The notes beneath the pieces were generated by a model. That model was given only the letters and a program-made list of their open reading frames with translations, had not been told where the DNA came from and did no database searches. From positions 930,001 through 994,000 of the forward strand of contig NZ_JAERVO010000001.1 in NCBI RefSeq assembly GCF_016798325.1: 64,000 bases of DNA. Reading direction: 5' to 3'. The position numbers and the translations under genes were made by a program. Position 1 is the first letter of the stretch. Every line of letters begins with the position of its first letter. The stretch comes from Marinobacter mangrovi. GTDB lineage: Bacteria; Pseudomonadota; Gammaproteobacteria; Pseudomonadales; Oleiphilaceae. Below, in pieces: positions 27,233 to 36,309 of the stretch.

Positions 27233-28938
27233 AAGGCCTCCATGGCGGGCAGTGTCTGGTACAGCGCGCCCAGTTGTTCAGCAATCTGCGGGCCGCGGCC
27301 TCGCTTGATGGCGGACTGTTCGGTGTCGACGACGACGCAGTCACCCAGCCTGGGTAAATCATGCAGGGGTTGGCGCGTGCGGCCGTCCGTAATCAGGTAG
27401 GTTCGGATATGCAGCCCCGGCTCGCGGCGCTGCCATTGCCGGATGAGCTGCGCCGCACGGCTCACGGCGGCGCGCAGGGGTGTTCCCCCGCCGCCATGGG
27501 TCGCATCCAGTCGGTCGGCCATGGCCTTGGGGGCGCGACGCCTCGGCAGGACCGGCTGTACGCCATCGTTTCCGAACGCCAGTACGGCGATCTGCTCGCG
27601 GGCGGCATAAGCCTGGTGGGCGACGGATTCCACCAGGCCTTTGGCCCGCCCCAGAAGGCGCTTACCCAGTGTGGATCCGGACGTGTCCAACAGCACCAGG
27701 TGCAATACGGGCTGGCCGGATCGGGCCTTGCGAAAGCGCAGTTCACGCAACGGCCAGCGTCCCCGGTTCGTCAGCAACGTGGCAAACCAGTCCGGCTTAT
27801 TGTTGGTGCGTTGGGCGCGGCGCTGTCCGGCGTGATCGCCTTTGCGGGCTTTCGAGGCCGGGGTTGTCGTCCGCTGGTGGGCATTGTGCTGTGACTGTGA
27901 AGCCGGTGGCGCGCGCCAGTCGACGGCTTCGGTACGCTGGGCCTCGGGCGGCAGAGCGCCCCACTGCCCTTGTTCTTCTCGGCCATCACCCTGACGCCCC
28001 CTATTCTGACCATCGAGAGGGTCCGATCCGGATGAGCCGTCTTTGGGCGCCGGCGGTTCCGTGGGCGGTGTCGTGCGCCGGTGCGCGAGCACCCAGGGTT
28101 CGACCGCTTCGATATCGTGCAGCGAGATCGAACCATCCCCTCGCCAGGCGGCATGGGCCTGCGCCGCCCGGTGCCAGGTCACGTCCGCGCGCAGTCCTTC
28201 GACGCCCGCCGCCTCGCATTGTTCGGCGATGTGGGGATACGCCCAGTCCGGTGTCGCCACTGCGGCCAGGCTTTCCCGGGCGTGGACAATACGATTCGCG
28301 AGTGTCTGCTGCGCGTCTTCAAATTGCGCGCAGAAACGCAGTGGATCGTTTTCGAAAGCTTCCCGCTGCTGGACGATGGCCACCCGGTCCGCCCGTGGAA
28401 TCGAGCGCTCCAGCTCCAGGCACAGCCCGAAACGGTCCAGCAGTTGTGGCCTCAACTCCCCTTCATCCGGGTTCATCGTGCCGATCAGGGCAAAGCGCGC
28501 TGAGTGGGTGTGGCTGATTCCGTCCCGCTCCACCACGTTGGTGCCCCGGGCCGCCGCATCCAGCAGCAAGTCCACCAGCGCGTCGGGCAACAGGTTGACT
28601 TCATCCACGTAGAGAACGCCACTGTCGGCCTTCGCCAGCAAACCGGGCTGGAATCGTACGCTCTGATCGGCCAGCACACCCTGCAGGTCGAGGCTGCCGA
28701 TCAGGCGATCTTCGCTCGTGCCCAGCGGCAGGTTCACGAAGGGCGAACGTCTGCCTTCACCATCGATCGGCAGGATGTCCGCCAACGCCCGGGCCAGTGT
28801 CGACTTGGCGCTTCCCCGGGGACCGCTGATCAGTACGCCGCCGATTTTCGGGTTAATCGCGTTCAGGATCAGCGCCGTCTTCAGCGACGATTGACCGACG
28901 ATGGCCGTGAACGGAAACTCAGTCGGCTGCGTTGACAT
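27229..28938 (-). CDS. Fused ChlI/ChlD-type cobaltochelatase ATPase subunit
   Basis: The 569-residue fusion has an N-terminal AAA+ module with Walker A GPRGSAKST and Walker B LYVDEVNLLPD, followed by the sensor region GTMNPDEGELRPQLLDRFG. The middle (about 300-390) is a hydrophilic Pro/Gln/Gly/Arg linker. The C-terminal von Willebrand A domain has MIDAS D-T-S-G-S (D418) and THGGGGTPLRAA. It corresponds to BchI plus BchD in one chain. Beside cobN, with no classical CobS or CobT, it probably supplies the ATPase for cobalt insertion rather than magnesium. It overlaps cbtA by 20 bases and cobO by 4. Confidence 0.9.
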   Translation of the reverse strand: MSTQPTEFPFTAIVGQSSLKTALILNAINPKIGGVLISGPRGSAKSTLARALADILPIDGEGRRSPFVNLPLGTSEDRLIGSLDLQGVLADQSVRFQPGLLAKADSGVLYVDEVNLLPDALVDLLLDAAARGTNVVERDGISHTHSARFALIGTMNPDEGELRPQLLDRFGLCLELERSIPRADRVAIVQQREAFENDPLRFCAQFEDAQQTLANRIVHARESLAAVATPDWAYPHIAEQCEAAGVEGLRADVTWHRAAQAHAAWRGDGSISLHDIEAVEPWVLAHRRTTPPTEPPAPKDGSSGSDPLDGQNRGRQGDGREEQGQWGALPPEAQRTEAVDWRAPPASQSQHNAHQRTTTPASKARKGDHAGQRRAQRTNNKPDWFATLLTNRGRWPLRELRFRKARSGQPVLHLVLLDTSGSTLGKRLLGRAKGLVESVAHQAYAAREQIAVLAFGNDGVQPVLPRRRAPKAMADRLDATHGGGGTPLRAAVSRAAQLIRQWQRREPGLHIRTYLITDGRTRQPLHDLPRLGDCVVVDTEQSAIKRGRGPQIAEQLGALYQTLPAMEAL

Positions 28939-29683
28939 GACCCAACCGCCCCTTGTCCGCCAGACGTTTCAGCACCAGGGCGCACAGCACGCCGGCCAGC
29001 AGCCAGAACCCGAGATTGGCCAGCCCGGATGCCCAGATAAATCGGTGATGCAGCTCGGTCAGCGCCAGCACCGCCTCGGGATCCGGATTGGCGAACATCG
29101 GTCCGTCATGGGCCGGCACGAAAAGCTGCGGAGCGATCAGCAACGGCACACCCAGGAGCCGCTTCCAGCCCGCGGCGAGAAACAGTAAACCGAGACCGGC
29201 GGCCGCCAACATCACAGTGACGATCCACCAGGTTTGCCGGAGTTCGAGAGCTGCGGCGCTGGCCCCGGGAATTTCAGGCGGCAGACCGATCGACGGCGCA
29301 ATGAACACCGCCAGATATCCCAGTGCGCCCAGCAACAAACCCTGCTGGACTTTTGGGGTCATTCGGCCCCTTTCCCGCAGTTGGTTCATCAGGACCAGCA
29401 GGATGGCCGCGAAGCCGATACCGGCGCAGATATTGGAAACCGTGGTGTAGAACAGGCGTTCGGCGCCGTCCGCCGGGGCCCAGGCGTTATCGCCATGATG
29501 GTGGCCTGTGCTCTCGCCGTGGTCGTGATCGGCGTGATCGTGATGGTGAGCTACCGGCTCAGCGGTTTCGTATTGCTCGGCGGCAAGGATGATGGGCGAC
29601 GTGCCCAATGCTTCAAAGGCCGTCATGGCCAGCCCCAGGATCAGCCCAACCAGACAGGCGCCCAGGATCAATGAACGGAACAT
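28919..29683 (-). CDS. cbtA: Cobalt transporter subunit CbtA
   Basis: The 254-residue membrane protein has about six hydrophobic helices. The first loop is very histidine-rich (HHHDHADHDHGESTGHHHG, about 45-66), as expected for cobalt capture. CbtA occurs with CbtB under cobalamin riboswitches. It has a strong ribosome site (GGAGGG). It overlaps the ChlID gene. Confidence 0.9.
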   Translation of the reverse strand: MFRSLILGACLVGLILGLAMTAFEALGTSPIILAAEQYETAEPVAHHHDHADHDHGESTGHHHGDNAWAPADGAERLFYTTVSNICAGIGFAAILLVLMNQLRERGRMTPKVQQGLLLGALGYLAVFIAPSIGLPPEIPGASAAALELRQTWWIVTVMLAAAGLGLLFLAAGWKRLLGVPLLIAPQLFVPAHDGPMFANPDPEAVLALTELHHRFIWASGLANLGFWLLAGVLCALVLKRLADKGRLGHVNAAD

Positions 29684-29780
29684 GGTTTTCCCTCCGATGA
29701 AAACACAGAATCACGTGACGCGGTTGGCCGGTCAGCAAGTCGACCGACGAACGTCAGCGGTTGTCAGTGATGATCCGTGC

Positions 29781-29972
29781 TCAGTGGCAGGGAAAAACGA
29801 ACGTGTGCCGGGTGTCGTGCGCGGCATTGTGCGCGGCACTCATCGGCAGGAAGCCCACCGCATAAAGGATCAGCGCGCCGAAAAGCGCAACCACACCCTG
29901 CTGGATGGCTGATGAAACGTGGGAACCAGAACGGGACGCCCGTTCCGTGGAAGGCGTGGAAACTACAGACAT
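29781..29972 (-). CDS. cbtB: Cobalt transporter subunit CbtB
   Basis: The 63-residue single-span protein has a helix at about 26-46 (VVALFGALILYAVGFLP). The C-terminal HNAAHDTRHTFVFPCH carries the conserved histidine motif HxxxHDxRH and ends PCH. The start follows GGGGGAGATAAC and lies directly behind the cobalamin riboswitch, making it the first gene of the 14-gene minus-strand operon. Confidence 0.92.
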   Translation of the reverse strand: MSVVSTPSTERASRSGSHVSSAIQQGVVALFGALILYAVGFLPMSAAHNAAHDTRHTFVFPCH

Positions 29973-29983
29973 GTTATCTCCCC

Positions 29984-30000
29984 CGGTGCCCGCCGCACCG
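29984..30000 (-). promoter_or_regulatory. Expression-platform hairpin of the cobalamin riboswitch
   Basis: CGGTGC (30000-29995) pairs with GCACCG (29989-29984) around a 5-base loop. It abuts the GGGGG ribosome site of cbtB with no T-run behind it. That favours control of translation initiation rather than transcription termination. Confidence 0.6.
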
Positions 30001-30004
30001 TCAT

Positions 30005-30182
30005 TGGATGGATCGAAGTGACGGGCCGGTCTTCGGGCTCGAAGAGGAAACGGTCTGTCGACCGTCTCGTCGCCTACGCCTTCCCGGCAAATGCCAGTGG
30101 CTCGTGCAGGCTACATCTTCATTACCGATGCGGGGGCAGCGATGGAATTGGCCGTGAGGCTGCACCATACTTCCCGATTATC
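30005..30182 (-). promoter_or_regulatory. Cobalamin riboswitch
   Basis: Read on the minus strand, the conserved aptamer blocks occur in order: GGGAA followed by GGTG near 30175-30160, CGCTGCCCCCGCA (30141-30129), GCCACTG (30101-30095), GGGAAGGCG (30085-30077) and the B12-box-like GGTCGACAGACCG (30063-30051). These are the diagnostic elements of the AdoCbl-type riboswitch. It lies in the cbtB leader and should repress the transport and synthesis operon when cobalamin is abundant. Boundaries are approximate. Confidence 0.93.
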
Positions 30183-30267
30183 CTCTCTGTGAGAGGCACC
30201 CATCTTCAAGGCGTCCATCGTAATGCAACTCTTACGGCGGGCGCAACGCATCCTGGCGATTTTACGA

Positions 30268-30981
30268 TTATTTCCGTTCAGGCCGCTCTGCCAGCCACTC
30301 CGCCAGCGGGTGCTCAGAGCCCAGCGCGCCGGACCAGCGGTCATGGTGCACCAGCTCATCCAGCGGCAACCGGGAACGCCAGCCCTTGGCCTGCAGTTCC
30401 GGCTGGTCCAGGAATTCACTCACATACCCGATACACAGGTAAGCCAACGGGTAGACGCCCTCCGGCAACTCCAGCACCTGCGCCAGCTTGTCCTGGTCCA
30501 GGATGCTGACCCAGCCCACGCCAATGCCTTCGGCCCGTGCCGCCAGCCACAGGTTCTGGACCGCCAGGCAGGTGCTGAACAGATCCGTTTCCACGATGGA
30601 ATTCCGGCCCAGGACGTTCGAGCCACCGCGACTGCGGTCGCAGGTGATACAGAGGTTTAACGGACTATCGAGAATGCCCTGGAGTTTGAGGCTGCGGTAC
30701 GTGGATTCGCGTTCGCCGGTGTAATTGTCCGCAGCCCGCTGGTTTTCCTGGTCGAAATTATCCAGCACACGCTGGCGAACCTCACGGCTTTCGATGACCA
30801 GAAAATCCCAGGGCTGCATGAAACCCACGGACGGCGCGTGGTGGGCGGCTTCCAGAAGGCGCCCGAGCACGTCCGGCGGCACCGGGTCCGGCAGGAATTG
30901 GGAGCGCACGTCCCGGCGCTCGAAAATGGCGCGGTACAGTCCGCTGCGTTCCTCGTCGGTAAAGGCGTTGTCGGCGGACAT
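30268..30981 (-). CDS. bluB: 5,6-dimethylbenzimidazole synthase
   Basis: The 237-residue flavin-destructase of the nitroreductase fold has RRDVRSQFLPDPVP, APSVGFMQPWDFLVI, AARAEGIGVGWVSILD and the C-terminal block IGYVSEF. BluB splits reduced FMN with O2 to make the lower ligand of cobalamin, consistent with the aerobic pathway here. The ATG at 30981 overlaps the cobQ stop (TGATG). The open frame upstream is inside cobQ. Confidence 0.94.
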   Translation of the reverse strand: MSADNAFTDEERSGLYRAIFERRDVRSQFLPDPVPPDVLGRLLEAAHHAPSVGFMQPWDFLVIESREVRQRVLDNFDQENQRAADNYTGERESTYRSLKLQGILDSPLNLCITCDRSRGGSNVLGRNSIVETDLFSTCLAVQNLWLAARAEGIGVGWVSILDQDKLAQVLELPEGVYPLAYLCIGYVSEFLDQPELQAKGWRSRLPLDELVHHDRWSGALGSEHPLAEWLAERPERK

Positions 30982-32453
30982 CAAACCGTTTCCCCGTTCA
31001 GTTTCAGTAGCCGACGCAGCAGGTCGGTATCCAGTTCTTTCTCCAGCTGATCCGCCAGTCGATCGAGCTGATGCAGGCGGTGCTGCTGATAATCGACGGC
31101 CCGGCGACTGCGCAGTCCCCAATGGGCCAGGAGCGCCGTACAGGCCTCTGCGCGATCGAAGACTCCATGCACGTAGGTGCCCATTACCTGACCGTCGTCG
31201 CTGATCGCGCCGTCCGGCCGACCGTCGAGATAAGCCAGCGGCCTGTTGAGTGCGGCCCCCGTGGTGACGCCGTTGTGAATCTCGTATCCGGTCAGCGGCA
31301 CCGGGCTCTCAGGACCGTCCAGGTGGAGGCTTCCGGTAACGTTACGCAATTGCTTGCCGGAGACCATGCGCGTATTGATCGCCAGCCAGCCCAGCCCTTC
31401 GGTGTTTCCGGGCGTGCCTTCCAGTCCGTCCGGATCGGCCACCCACTCCCCCAGCATCTGGAATCCACCGCAAATCCCAAAGACATGGCCGCCATAACGC
31501 AGGTGCCGGGTGATGGCGGCCGGCCAGCCATGCGCCTTCAGCCAGCCCAGGTCCGAGCGGGTGCTTTTGCTCCCCGGCAGGATGATGACGTCGCCCGGCG
31601 GAATCGCTTCGCCCTCGCCGACGAATCGCAGATCCACTTCCGGATGCGCCCGCAAGGGATCGAAGTCGTTGTGGTTACTGATGCGCGGCAGTCTCGGCAC
31701 GATAACCCGAAGCTTTCCACCCCCCTCGGCGCCGCCCAGGTTGACGCTGTCCTCGGCGTCCAGCAACAGGCCCTTGAGGTAGGACAACACGCCGACCACC
31801 GGCTTGCCCGTGCGCTCAGTGAGCCAGCTCAGACCAGAGTCCAACAGCCCCGCGTCGCCCCGGAACCGGTTGATCACGAAGCCGGCAATGCGAGCCTGCT
31901 CGCTTTCCGAGAGCAGCGCCAGCGTACCGACCAACTGGGCAAACACCCCACCCCGTTCGATGTCACCGACCAGCAACACGGGGCAATCGGCGGCTTCGGC
32001 AAAGCCCATGTTCGCGATGTCGTTCGCGCGCAGGTTGATTTCGGCCGGACTGCCCGCCCCTTCCGCCACGATCACGTCGTACCGTTCCGAAAGCGCGCGC
32101 CAGGCGGCCATCACCGATTCAGCGGCCTCGGCTTTGTAGGCGTGGTAGTCCAGCGCCCCCATGCTGCCGTGGACCTGGCCACGCAGAATGACCTGGGCGC
32201 CCGAATCCGTCTGGGGTTTGAGCAAAACCGGGTTCATGTCGCTGTGGGGTTCGATACCGCAGGCCAGCGCCTGCAACGCCGTCGACCGGCCGATTTCTCC
32301 GCCGTCGACGGTTACCGCACTGTTCAGCGCCATGTTCTGGGGTTTGAAAGGCGCAACCGAGACGCCCTGGCGAGCCAGCCAGCGACACAGGGCCGCAACG
32401 ACGGTGCTCTTGCCGGCATCGGAGGTGGTGCCCTGAATCATCAAGGTGGTCAT
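30981..32453 (-). CDS. cobQ: Adenosylcobyric acid synthase (glutamine-hydrolysing)
   Basis: The 490-residue enzyme has N-terminal P-loop [12 protein letters not shown] and the C-terminal glutaminase with nucleophile cysteine in [32 protein letters not shown] and [10 protein letters not shown] are CobQ/CbiP signatures. It amidates the b, d, e and g carboxylates. It follows cobD by 18 bases and overlaps bluB. Confidence 0.96.
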   Translation of the reverse strand: MTTLMIQGTTSDAGKSTVVAALCRWLARQGVSVAPFKPQNMALNSAVTVDGGEIGRSTALQALACGIEPHSDMNPVLLKPQTDSGAQVILRGQVHGSMGALDYHAYKAEAAESVMAAWRALSERYDVIVAEGAGSPAEINLRANDIANMGFAEAADCPVLLVGDIERGGVFAQLVGTLALLSESEQARIAGFVINRFRGDAGLLDSGLSWLTERTGKPVVGVLSYLKGLLLDAEDSVNLGGAEGGGKLRVIVPRLPRISNHNDFDPLRAHPEVDLRFVGEGEAIPPGDVIILPGSKSTRSDLGWLKAHGWPAAITRHLRYGGHVFGICGGFQMLGEWVADPDGLEGTPGNTEGLGWLAINTRMVSGKQLRNVTGSLHLDGPESPVPLTGYEIHNGVTTGAALNRPLAYLDGRPDGAISDDGQVMGTYVHGVFDRAEACTALLAHWGLRSRRAVDYQQHRLHQLDRLADQLEKELDTDLLRRLLKLNGETV

Positions 32454-32471
32454 AGTCGATACAGCCTGTGG

Positions 32472-33539
32472 TTAAAACGCGGAAGATTGGGGATCGTCGA
32501 ACGAATGGCCCGCAGAGCCCGCACCCCGAATGTCGCAAAACGCCCGCTCAAGTCGGGCCCACTCGCTCTCGACGCCGGGTAGCCCGAACCGCAATGCAGT
32601 CGGTGTCTCAAACCGACGCATCAGAATCCCGCGAGCGGCCAGTTGATCGGCCAGCGGGACGGCCTGTTCCGTCACAACGTACTGGAACAGCGCCGTGCCT
32701 CCGGCCACTGACAACCCAACCCCTGCCAACAAACCGGCCAGGCGCTCACTGTCCCGGCGCAGGCGCCCGGCGGTGTGTGTTTGCCAGCCGATATCCGTCA
32801 GCGCTTCAGTCAGGATGGCGCGAGCCGGCCCACTGACGGCCCAGGGCCCCAGATCGGACGCCAGACGATCGACAATTCCGGACTCACCGAACAGGGCGCC
32901 CGCGCGCAGCCCTGCGAGTCCGAAGAACTTGCCAATGGACTTCAGGACGAGCAACCCGGGGCGATCGGCAAACGGTGCCAGGCTGTGAGTGGTTTCATCC
33001 GGCAGCAGAAAAGCCTCATCGACCACCAGCCAGCCACCCCGGGACTGCAAGCGATCGTGCCAGTGCAACAGCGTCTCACGATCGACCCGCAATCCCGTCG
33101 GGTTATTGGGATGAATCCAGACCAGGACATCCAGCGCATCGAGCCAGTCGTCGTTGTTTTCGGACTTGGCGACCTCCACGGGCACGACGTCATGACCTGC
33201 CAACGCCCAGCAACGACCGTGCTCCTCGTAGCCCGGAGCGGGCACACCCACACGGCACCGAGCGCGGAGGCGAGGCAAACCCTGAATAGCGGCCTGGGAA
33301 CCGGGCACTGGCAGGACACCTGCGCTCTCTGCGGCTTGGGCCCAGCTTTTCAGGATCCGTTCCAGTCCGTCATCGTCTTCAGGAAGTCGTTGCCAGACGC
33401 TCGCCGGCAACGACGGAATCGGCCAACCGACCGGATTGATGCCGGTGGACAGATCCAGCCACTGTTCTCTCGGAATGCGCCAGCGACGTACCGCCTCATT
33501 GAGGCGCCCGCCGTGTGCCAGGTTATTTGGAGATGCCAT
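32472..33539 (-). CDS. cobD: Threonine-phosphate decarboxylase (CobD; CobC in Pseudomonas naming)
   Basis: The 355-residue PLP enzyme of the histidinol-phosphate aminotransferase fold has LDLSTGINPVGWP, WIHPNNPTGLRV, VVDEAFLLP and the PLP lysine in SIGKFFGLAGLRAG. It supplies (R)-1-amino-2-propanol phosphate for the nucleotide loop. The ATG at 33539 follows GGAAGGAACC and begins MASPNNLAHGGRL; the 132-codon extension upstream lies in cbiB. It starts 14 bases after cbiB ends. Confidence 0.93.
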   Translation of the reverse strand: MASPNNLAHGGRLNEAVRRWRIPREQWLDLSTGINPVGWPIPSLPASVWQRLPEDDDGLERILKSWAQAAESAGVLPVPGSQAAIQGLPRLRARCRVGVPAPGYEEHGRCWALAGHDVVPVEVAKSENNDDWLDALDVLVWIHPNNPTGLRVDRETLLHWHDRLQSRGGWLVVDEAFLLPDETTHSLAPFADRPGLLVLKSIGKFFGLAGLRAGALFGESGIVDRLASDLGPWAVSGPARAILTEALTDIGWQTHTAGRLRRDSERLAGLLAGVGLSVAGGTALFQYVVTEQAVPLADQLAARGILMRRFETPTALRFGLPGVESEWARLERAFCDIRGAGSAGHSFDDPQSSAF

Positions 33540-33553
33540 GGTTCCTTCCGATT

Positions 33554-34465
33554 TCACAGGATGACCGACAACAACACCGCCGCGATCAGCCACAATGCAA
33601 CGCCCCGGTAGACGAGGCGAATCGAGGCCCGTATCGAATCGGCTGTCGCCGCAGGCCCAGCGCCCAGTACCGGACGCTGCCGCAGCCCTTCGCTGTAGGG
33701 CGCCGCACCACCCAGGGATACGCCGAGCGCGCCGGCTCCAGCTGCCATCACCGGGCCGGCATTGGGGCTTTCCCAGGATCGCCCTTGCGTCTGCCAACAT
33801 TGCCAGGCCCTTCGGGTTTGGCCGACCAGTGCATAGGTCAACGCCGTCAGACGGGCCGGGATCGCGTTCATGACGTCGTCCAGGCGCGCAGCAAACCGGC
33901 CGAACCGATTGAATCGCTCGTTTCGATAACCCCACATGGCGTCCAGCGTGTTGACCATGCGATGCAGGACAACCCCGGGCAGCCCAGCAACGAGATACCA
34001 GAACAGGCTGGCGAACACCGCGTCCGCTCCGTTTTCCAGCATGGACTCCGTGGCCGCAGTGGCTACCCCGGTGTCGTCCAGTGCCTCGGTTTTGCGGCTG
34101 ACGATCCGGCCGACGGCCTTCCGGGCGGCAGGCAGGTCGCCCTTTTCCAATTCAACGGCGACAGCCTGCCCGTGCTCGGCGAGGCCTCTCAGGGACATGG
34201 CCAGCCAGAGTACAATAACCTCGAGTGTCAGCCGTAACGGGTCGGGCGTTAAGTCAGTGACCAGCCAGGCAACCCCCGTGATCGGGACGGTGAGGATCAT
34301 CACCCCCGCCACGCCATTGCTGATCGAACCCGGAGCCCGATTCAAGCGTTGCTCGACCCTGGACACCCACCGACCGTAGGCAACCAGCGGATGACATCGC
34401 CGGGGTTCTCCCAGCCAGTGATCCAGCAGCACGGCAAACAGACAGACACCGGCAGAAGCTAACAA
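33554..34465 (-). CDS. cbiB: Adenosylcobinamide-phosphate synthase (CbiB; CobD in Pseudomonas naming)
   Basis: The 303-residue membrane protein has several hydrophobic helices and the blocks LDHWLGEPRRCHPLVAYG, IVSRKTEALDDTGVA and VNTLDAMWGYRNERF, all typical of CbiB. It attaches aminopropanol phosphate to cobyric acid. The start is inferred to be TTG at 34465, because GAGGAAGG lies about 7 bases before it and no ATG gives the family length. The open frame continues upstream to 34570 without resemblance. It is divergent from cobT. Confidence 0.9.
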   Translation of the reverse strand: MLASAGVCLFAVLLDHWLGEPRRCHPLVAYGRWVSRVEQRLNRAPGSISNGVAGVMILTVPITGVAWLVTDLTPDPLRLTLEVIVLWLAMSLRGLAEHGQAVAVELEKGDLPAARKAVGRIVSRKTEALDDTGVATAATESMLENGADAVFASLFWYLVAGLPGVVLHRMVNTLDAMWGYRNERFNRFGRFAARLDDVMNAIPARLTALTYALVGQTRRAWQCWQTQGRSWESPNAGPVMAAGAGALGVSLGGAAPYSEGLRQRPVLGAGPAATADSIRASIRLVYRGVALWLIAAVLLSVIL

Positions 34466-34552
34466 TTCAGGCCTTCCTCGACGTAAATGCCCGGCAATTG
34501 ACCCAGGGCATGACTCCAGACAAGCGGCACAGTCTACTCGACCGACACCACC

Positions 34553-34581
34553 TTGACACCATACCGGCACCGTACGACTAT
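34553..34581 (+). promoter_or_regulatory. Candidate promoter of cobT-cobC
   Basis: A perfect -35 TTGACA (34553-34558), 17-base spacing and a weaker GACTAT (34576-34581) lie 32 bases upstream of the cobT ATG, in the cbiB/cobT divergent gap. No cobalamin riboswitch elements are visible in this 147-base gap. Confidence 0.35.
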
Positions 34582-34612
34582 CGTCCGCCCGCTCACCCTG
34601 CAGGAATGTGTT

Positions 34613-35674
34613 ATGACCCTACCGGTTGCCTGGACCCACCCCCTACCCGAGCCTGATATGGCCTTCACTGAACGTGCCAGGGAGCAGCAAAACCAGCTGA
34701 CCAAGCCCCCGGGCTCCCTGGGTCGACTGGAAAACGCCGCCATTGCCCTGTGTGGCCAGCAACGCCGCCAGACGCCTTCCGCGGACCGTGTTCATATCGC
34801 CGTGTTTGCCGGCGATCATGGTGTGTGCGAGGAAGGGATTTCCGCGTTTCCACAGGCGGTGACCGCCCAGATGATTGCCAATTTCGCCGGCGGTGGCGCC
34901 GCGATCAACGTGCTGGCCAAACAGCTGGGGGCTTCACTGGAGGTCGTTAATCTCGGCACCGTCGGTGAGGTGCCAGCCGACCTGCCCGGCGTAGTACAGG
35001 CGGTCATTGCGCCCTCGACCGGCAATATTGCTGTAGAGCCGGCCATGACCGGTCGCCAGCTGGCAGAGGCCCTTTCCGCCGGCGACCAGGCCGCCGCACG
35101 GGCCGCCGAAGCCAGCGCCGACCTGTTGATCGCCGGGGACATGGGCATAGGCAATACCACAGCCGCGGCCGCGATCGCCTGCGCCCTTCTGGATGAGGCG
35201 CCTGAAACGCTCGTGGGGGCCGGAACCGGGCTCGATCCGGAAGCGATCAAGCACAAGGCAACGGTCGTCGGTCGTGCCCTTGAGCGGCATGGGAAAAACC
35301 GCGATCCGCTGGCGGTCCTGCAATCGCTGGGCGGTTTCGAGATTGCGGCCATTGCCGGTGCCTACCTGGGCGCCGCAGCCCGGGGCATTCCCGTCGTGGT
35401 GGACGGTTTTATTGCCTCGGCGGCGGCTCTGGTGGCCGTTCGTCAACAACCCGCATTGAGCGCCTGGATGCACTTCGGCCACTGCTCGGCGGAACAGGGG
35501 CATCGCCGTGTACTGGCGGCGCTGGACGCGGAGCCGTTGCTTGACCTGGGCATGCGGCTGGGCGAAGGCAGTGGTGCCGCGACCGCCGTGACCCTGCTGC
35601 GCTCGGCGTGCGCGCTGCACAACCAGATGGCCAGCTTCGCCGATGCCGGCGTCAGTGACGGGAGTGACGCATGA
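34613..35674 (+). CDS. cobT: Nicotinate-nucleotide:dimethylbenzimidazole phosphoribosyltransferase
   Basis: The 353-residue enzyme makes alpha-ribazole phosphate from nicotinate mononucleotide and the BluB product. [45 protein letters not shown] and [13 protein letters not shown] are diagnostic; the catalytic glutamate is in [13 protein letters not shown] near the C-terminus. The ATG at 34613 has AGGA 8 bases upstream; the 20-codon extension before it has no resemblance. The stop overlaps cobC (ATGA). Confidence 0.95.
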   Translation: MTLPVAWTHPLPEPDMAFTERAREQQNQLTKPPGSLGRLENAAIALCGQQRRQTPSADRVHIAVFAGDHGVCEEGISAFPQAVTAQMIANFAGGGAAINVLAKQLGASLEVVNLGTVGEVPADLPGVVQAVIAPSTGNIAVEPAMTGRQLAEALSAGDQAAARAAEASADLLIAGDMGIGNTTAAAAIACALLDEAPETLVGAGTGLDPEAIKHKATVVGRALERHGKNRDPLAVLQSLGGFEIAAIAGAYLGAAARGIPVVVDGFIASAAALVAVRQQPALSAWMHFGHCSAEQGHRRVLAALDAEPLLDLGMRLGEGSGAATAVTLLRSACALHNQMASFADAGVSDGSDA

Positions 35675-36303
35675 GTGATGACGGCGCGACGCTGATCGAC
35701 CTGATCCGCCACGGTGAACCCAGTGGCGGCCCCATGTTCCGGGGCAGCAAGGACGATCCCCTCAGCGAGACTGGCTGGCGGCAGATGCGCACAGCAATCT
35801 CAAGCGAAGACCGCTGGGATGTGATCGTGACCTCGCCGCTGCAACGGTGCCGCGGATTTGCTGAGTGGCTGGGAGCGGAGCATGGGCTCGATGTCGAGGT
35901 GGTCGACCGTCTGCGGGAAGTCAGTTTCGGGGATTGGGAAGGCAAAACGGCAGCGGATATTGAGGCGGCGTACGGTGATCACCTGAAACGCTTCTGGGCG
36001 GATCCGGTCGCCAATACGCCGGCAGGGGGTGAAGTGCTTACGGCCTTTTCCGAGCGGGTCCTGGGCGGCTGGACGCAGTTGAAAGCGACTTACCCCGGAA
36101 AACGGATCCTGCTTGTCTGCCACGGCGGCGTTATCCGGATGATCCTGGCCAATGTGCTGGGTATCCCGCTCAGCCAGTCGTTTTCCGGATTTGCCGTGCC
36201 CTTTGCCTGCCGCAGCCGGATCCGCGTTGACCGGACGCCACACGGGGAGTTCAGTGCCCTGCTGAGTCATACGCCGCTGGCTTCCGAACCCCACTTGCGC
36301 TGA
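35671..36303 (+). CDS. cobC: Alpha-ribazole phosphatase, histidine phosphatase family
   Basis: The 210-residue protein has the phosphohistidine motif LIRHGEP (H14), [29 protein letters not shown] and the second catalytic histidine in [11 protein letters not shown]. In this position it should dephosphorylate alpha-ribazole phosphate or adenosylcobalamin phosphate. It is translationally coupled to cobT and ends 6 bases from the convergent cobU. Confidence 0.88.
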   Translation: MSDDGATLIDLIRHGEPSGGPMFRGSKDDPLSETGWRQMRTAISSEDRWDVIVTSPLQRCRGFAEWLGAEHGLDVEVVDRLREVSFGDWEGKTAADIEAAYGDHLKRFWADPVANTPAGGEVLTAFSERVLGGWTQLKATYPGKRILLVCHGGVIRMILANVLGIPLSQSFSGFAVPFACRSRIRVDRTPHGEFSALLSHTPLASEPHLR

Positions 36304-36309
36304 GTGGGA

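Larger units (their letters stand above)
29973..30267. other. Leader region between bluB and cbtB
   Basis: This 295-base gap has no ORF of note. It contains the cobalamin riboswitch (about 30005-30182), an expression-platform hairpin (29984-30000) and a small hairpin at about 30180-30200 (CCTCTC/GAGAGG). The hairpin may end the bluB transcript or belong to the leader. A promoter should lie just upstream of 30185 on the minus strand, but no clear -35/-10 pair is evident. Confidence 0.6.

Noticed and set aside
34466-34612. Possible second cobalamin riboswitch between cbiB and cobT
   Set aside because: The 147-base divergent gap lacks all conserved aptamer blocks on either strand.
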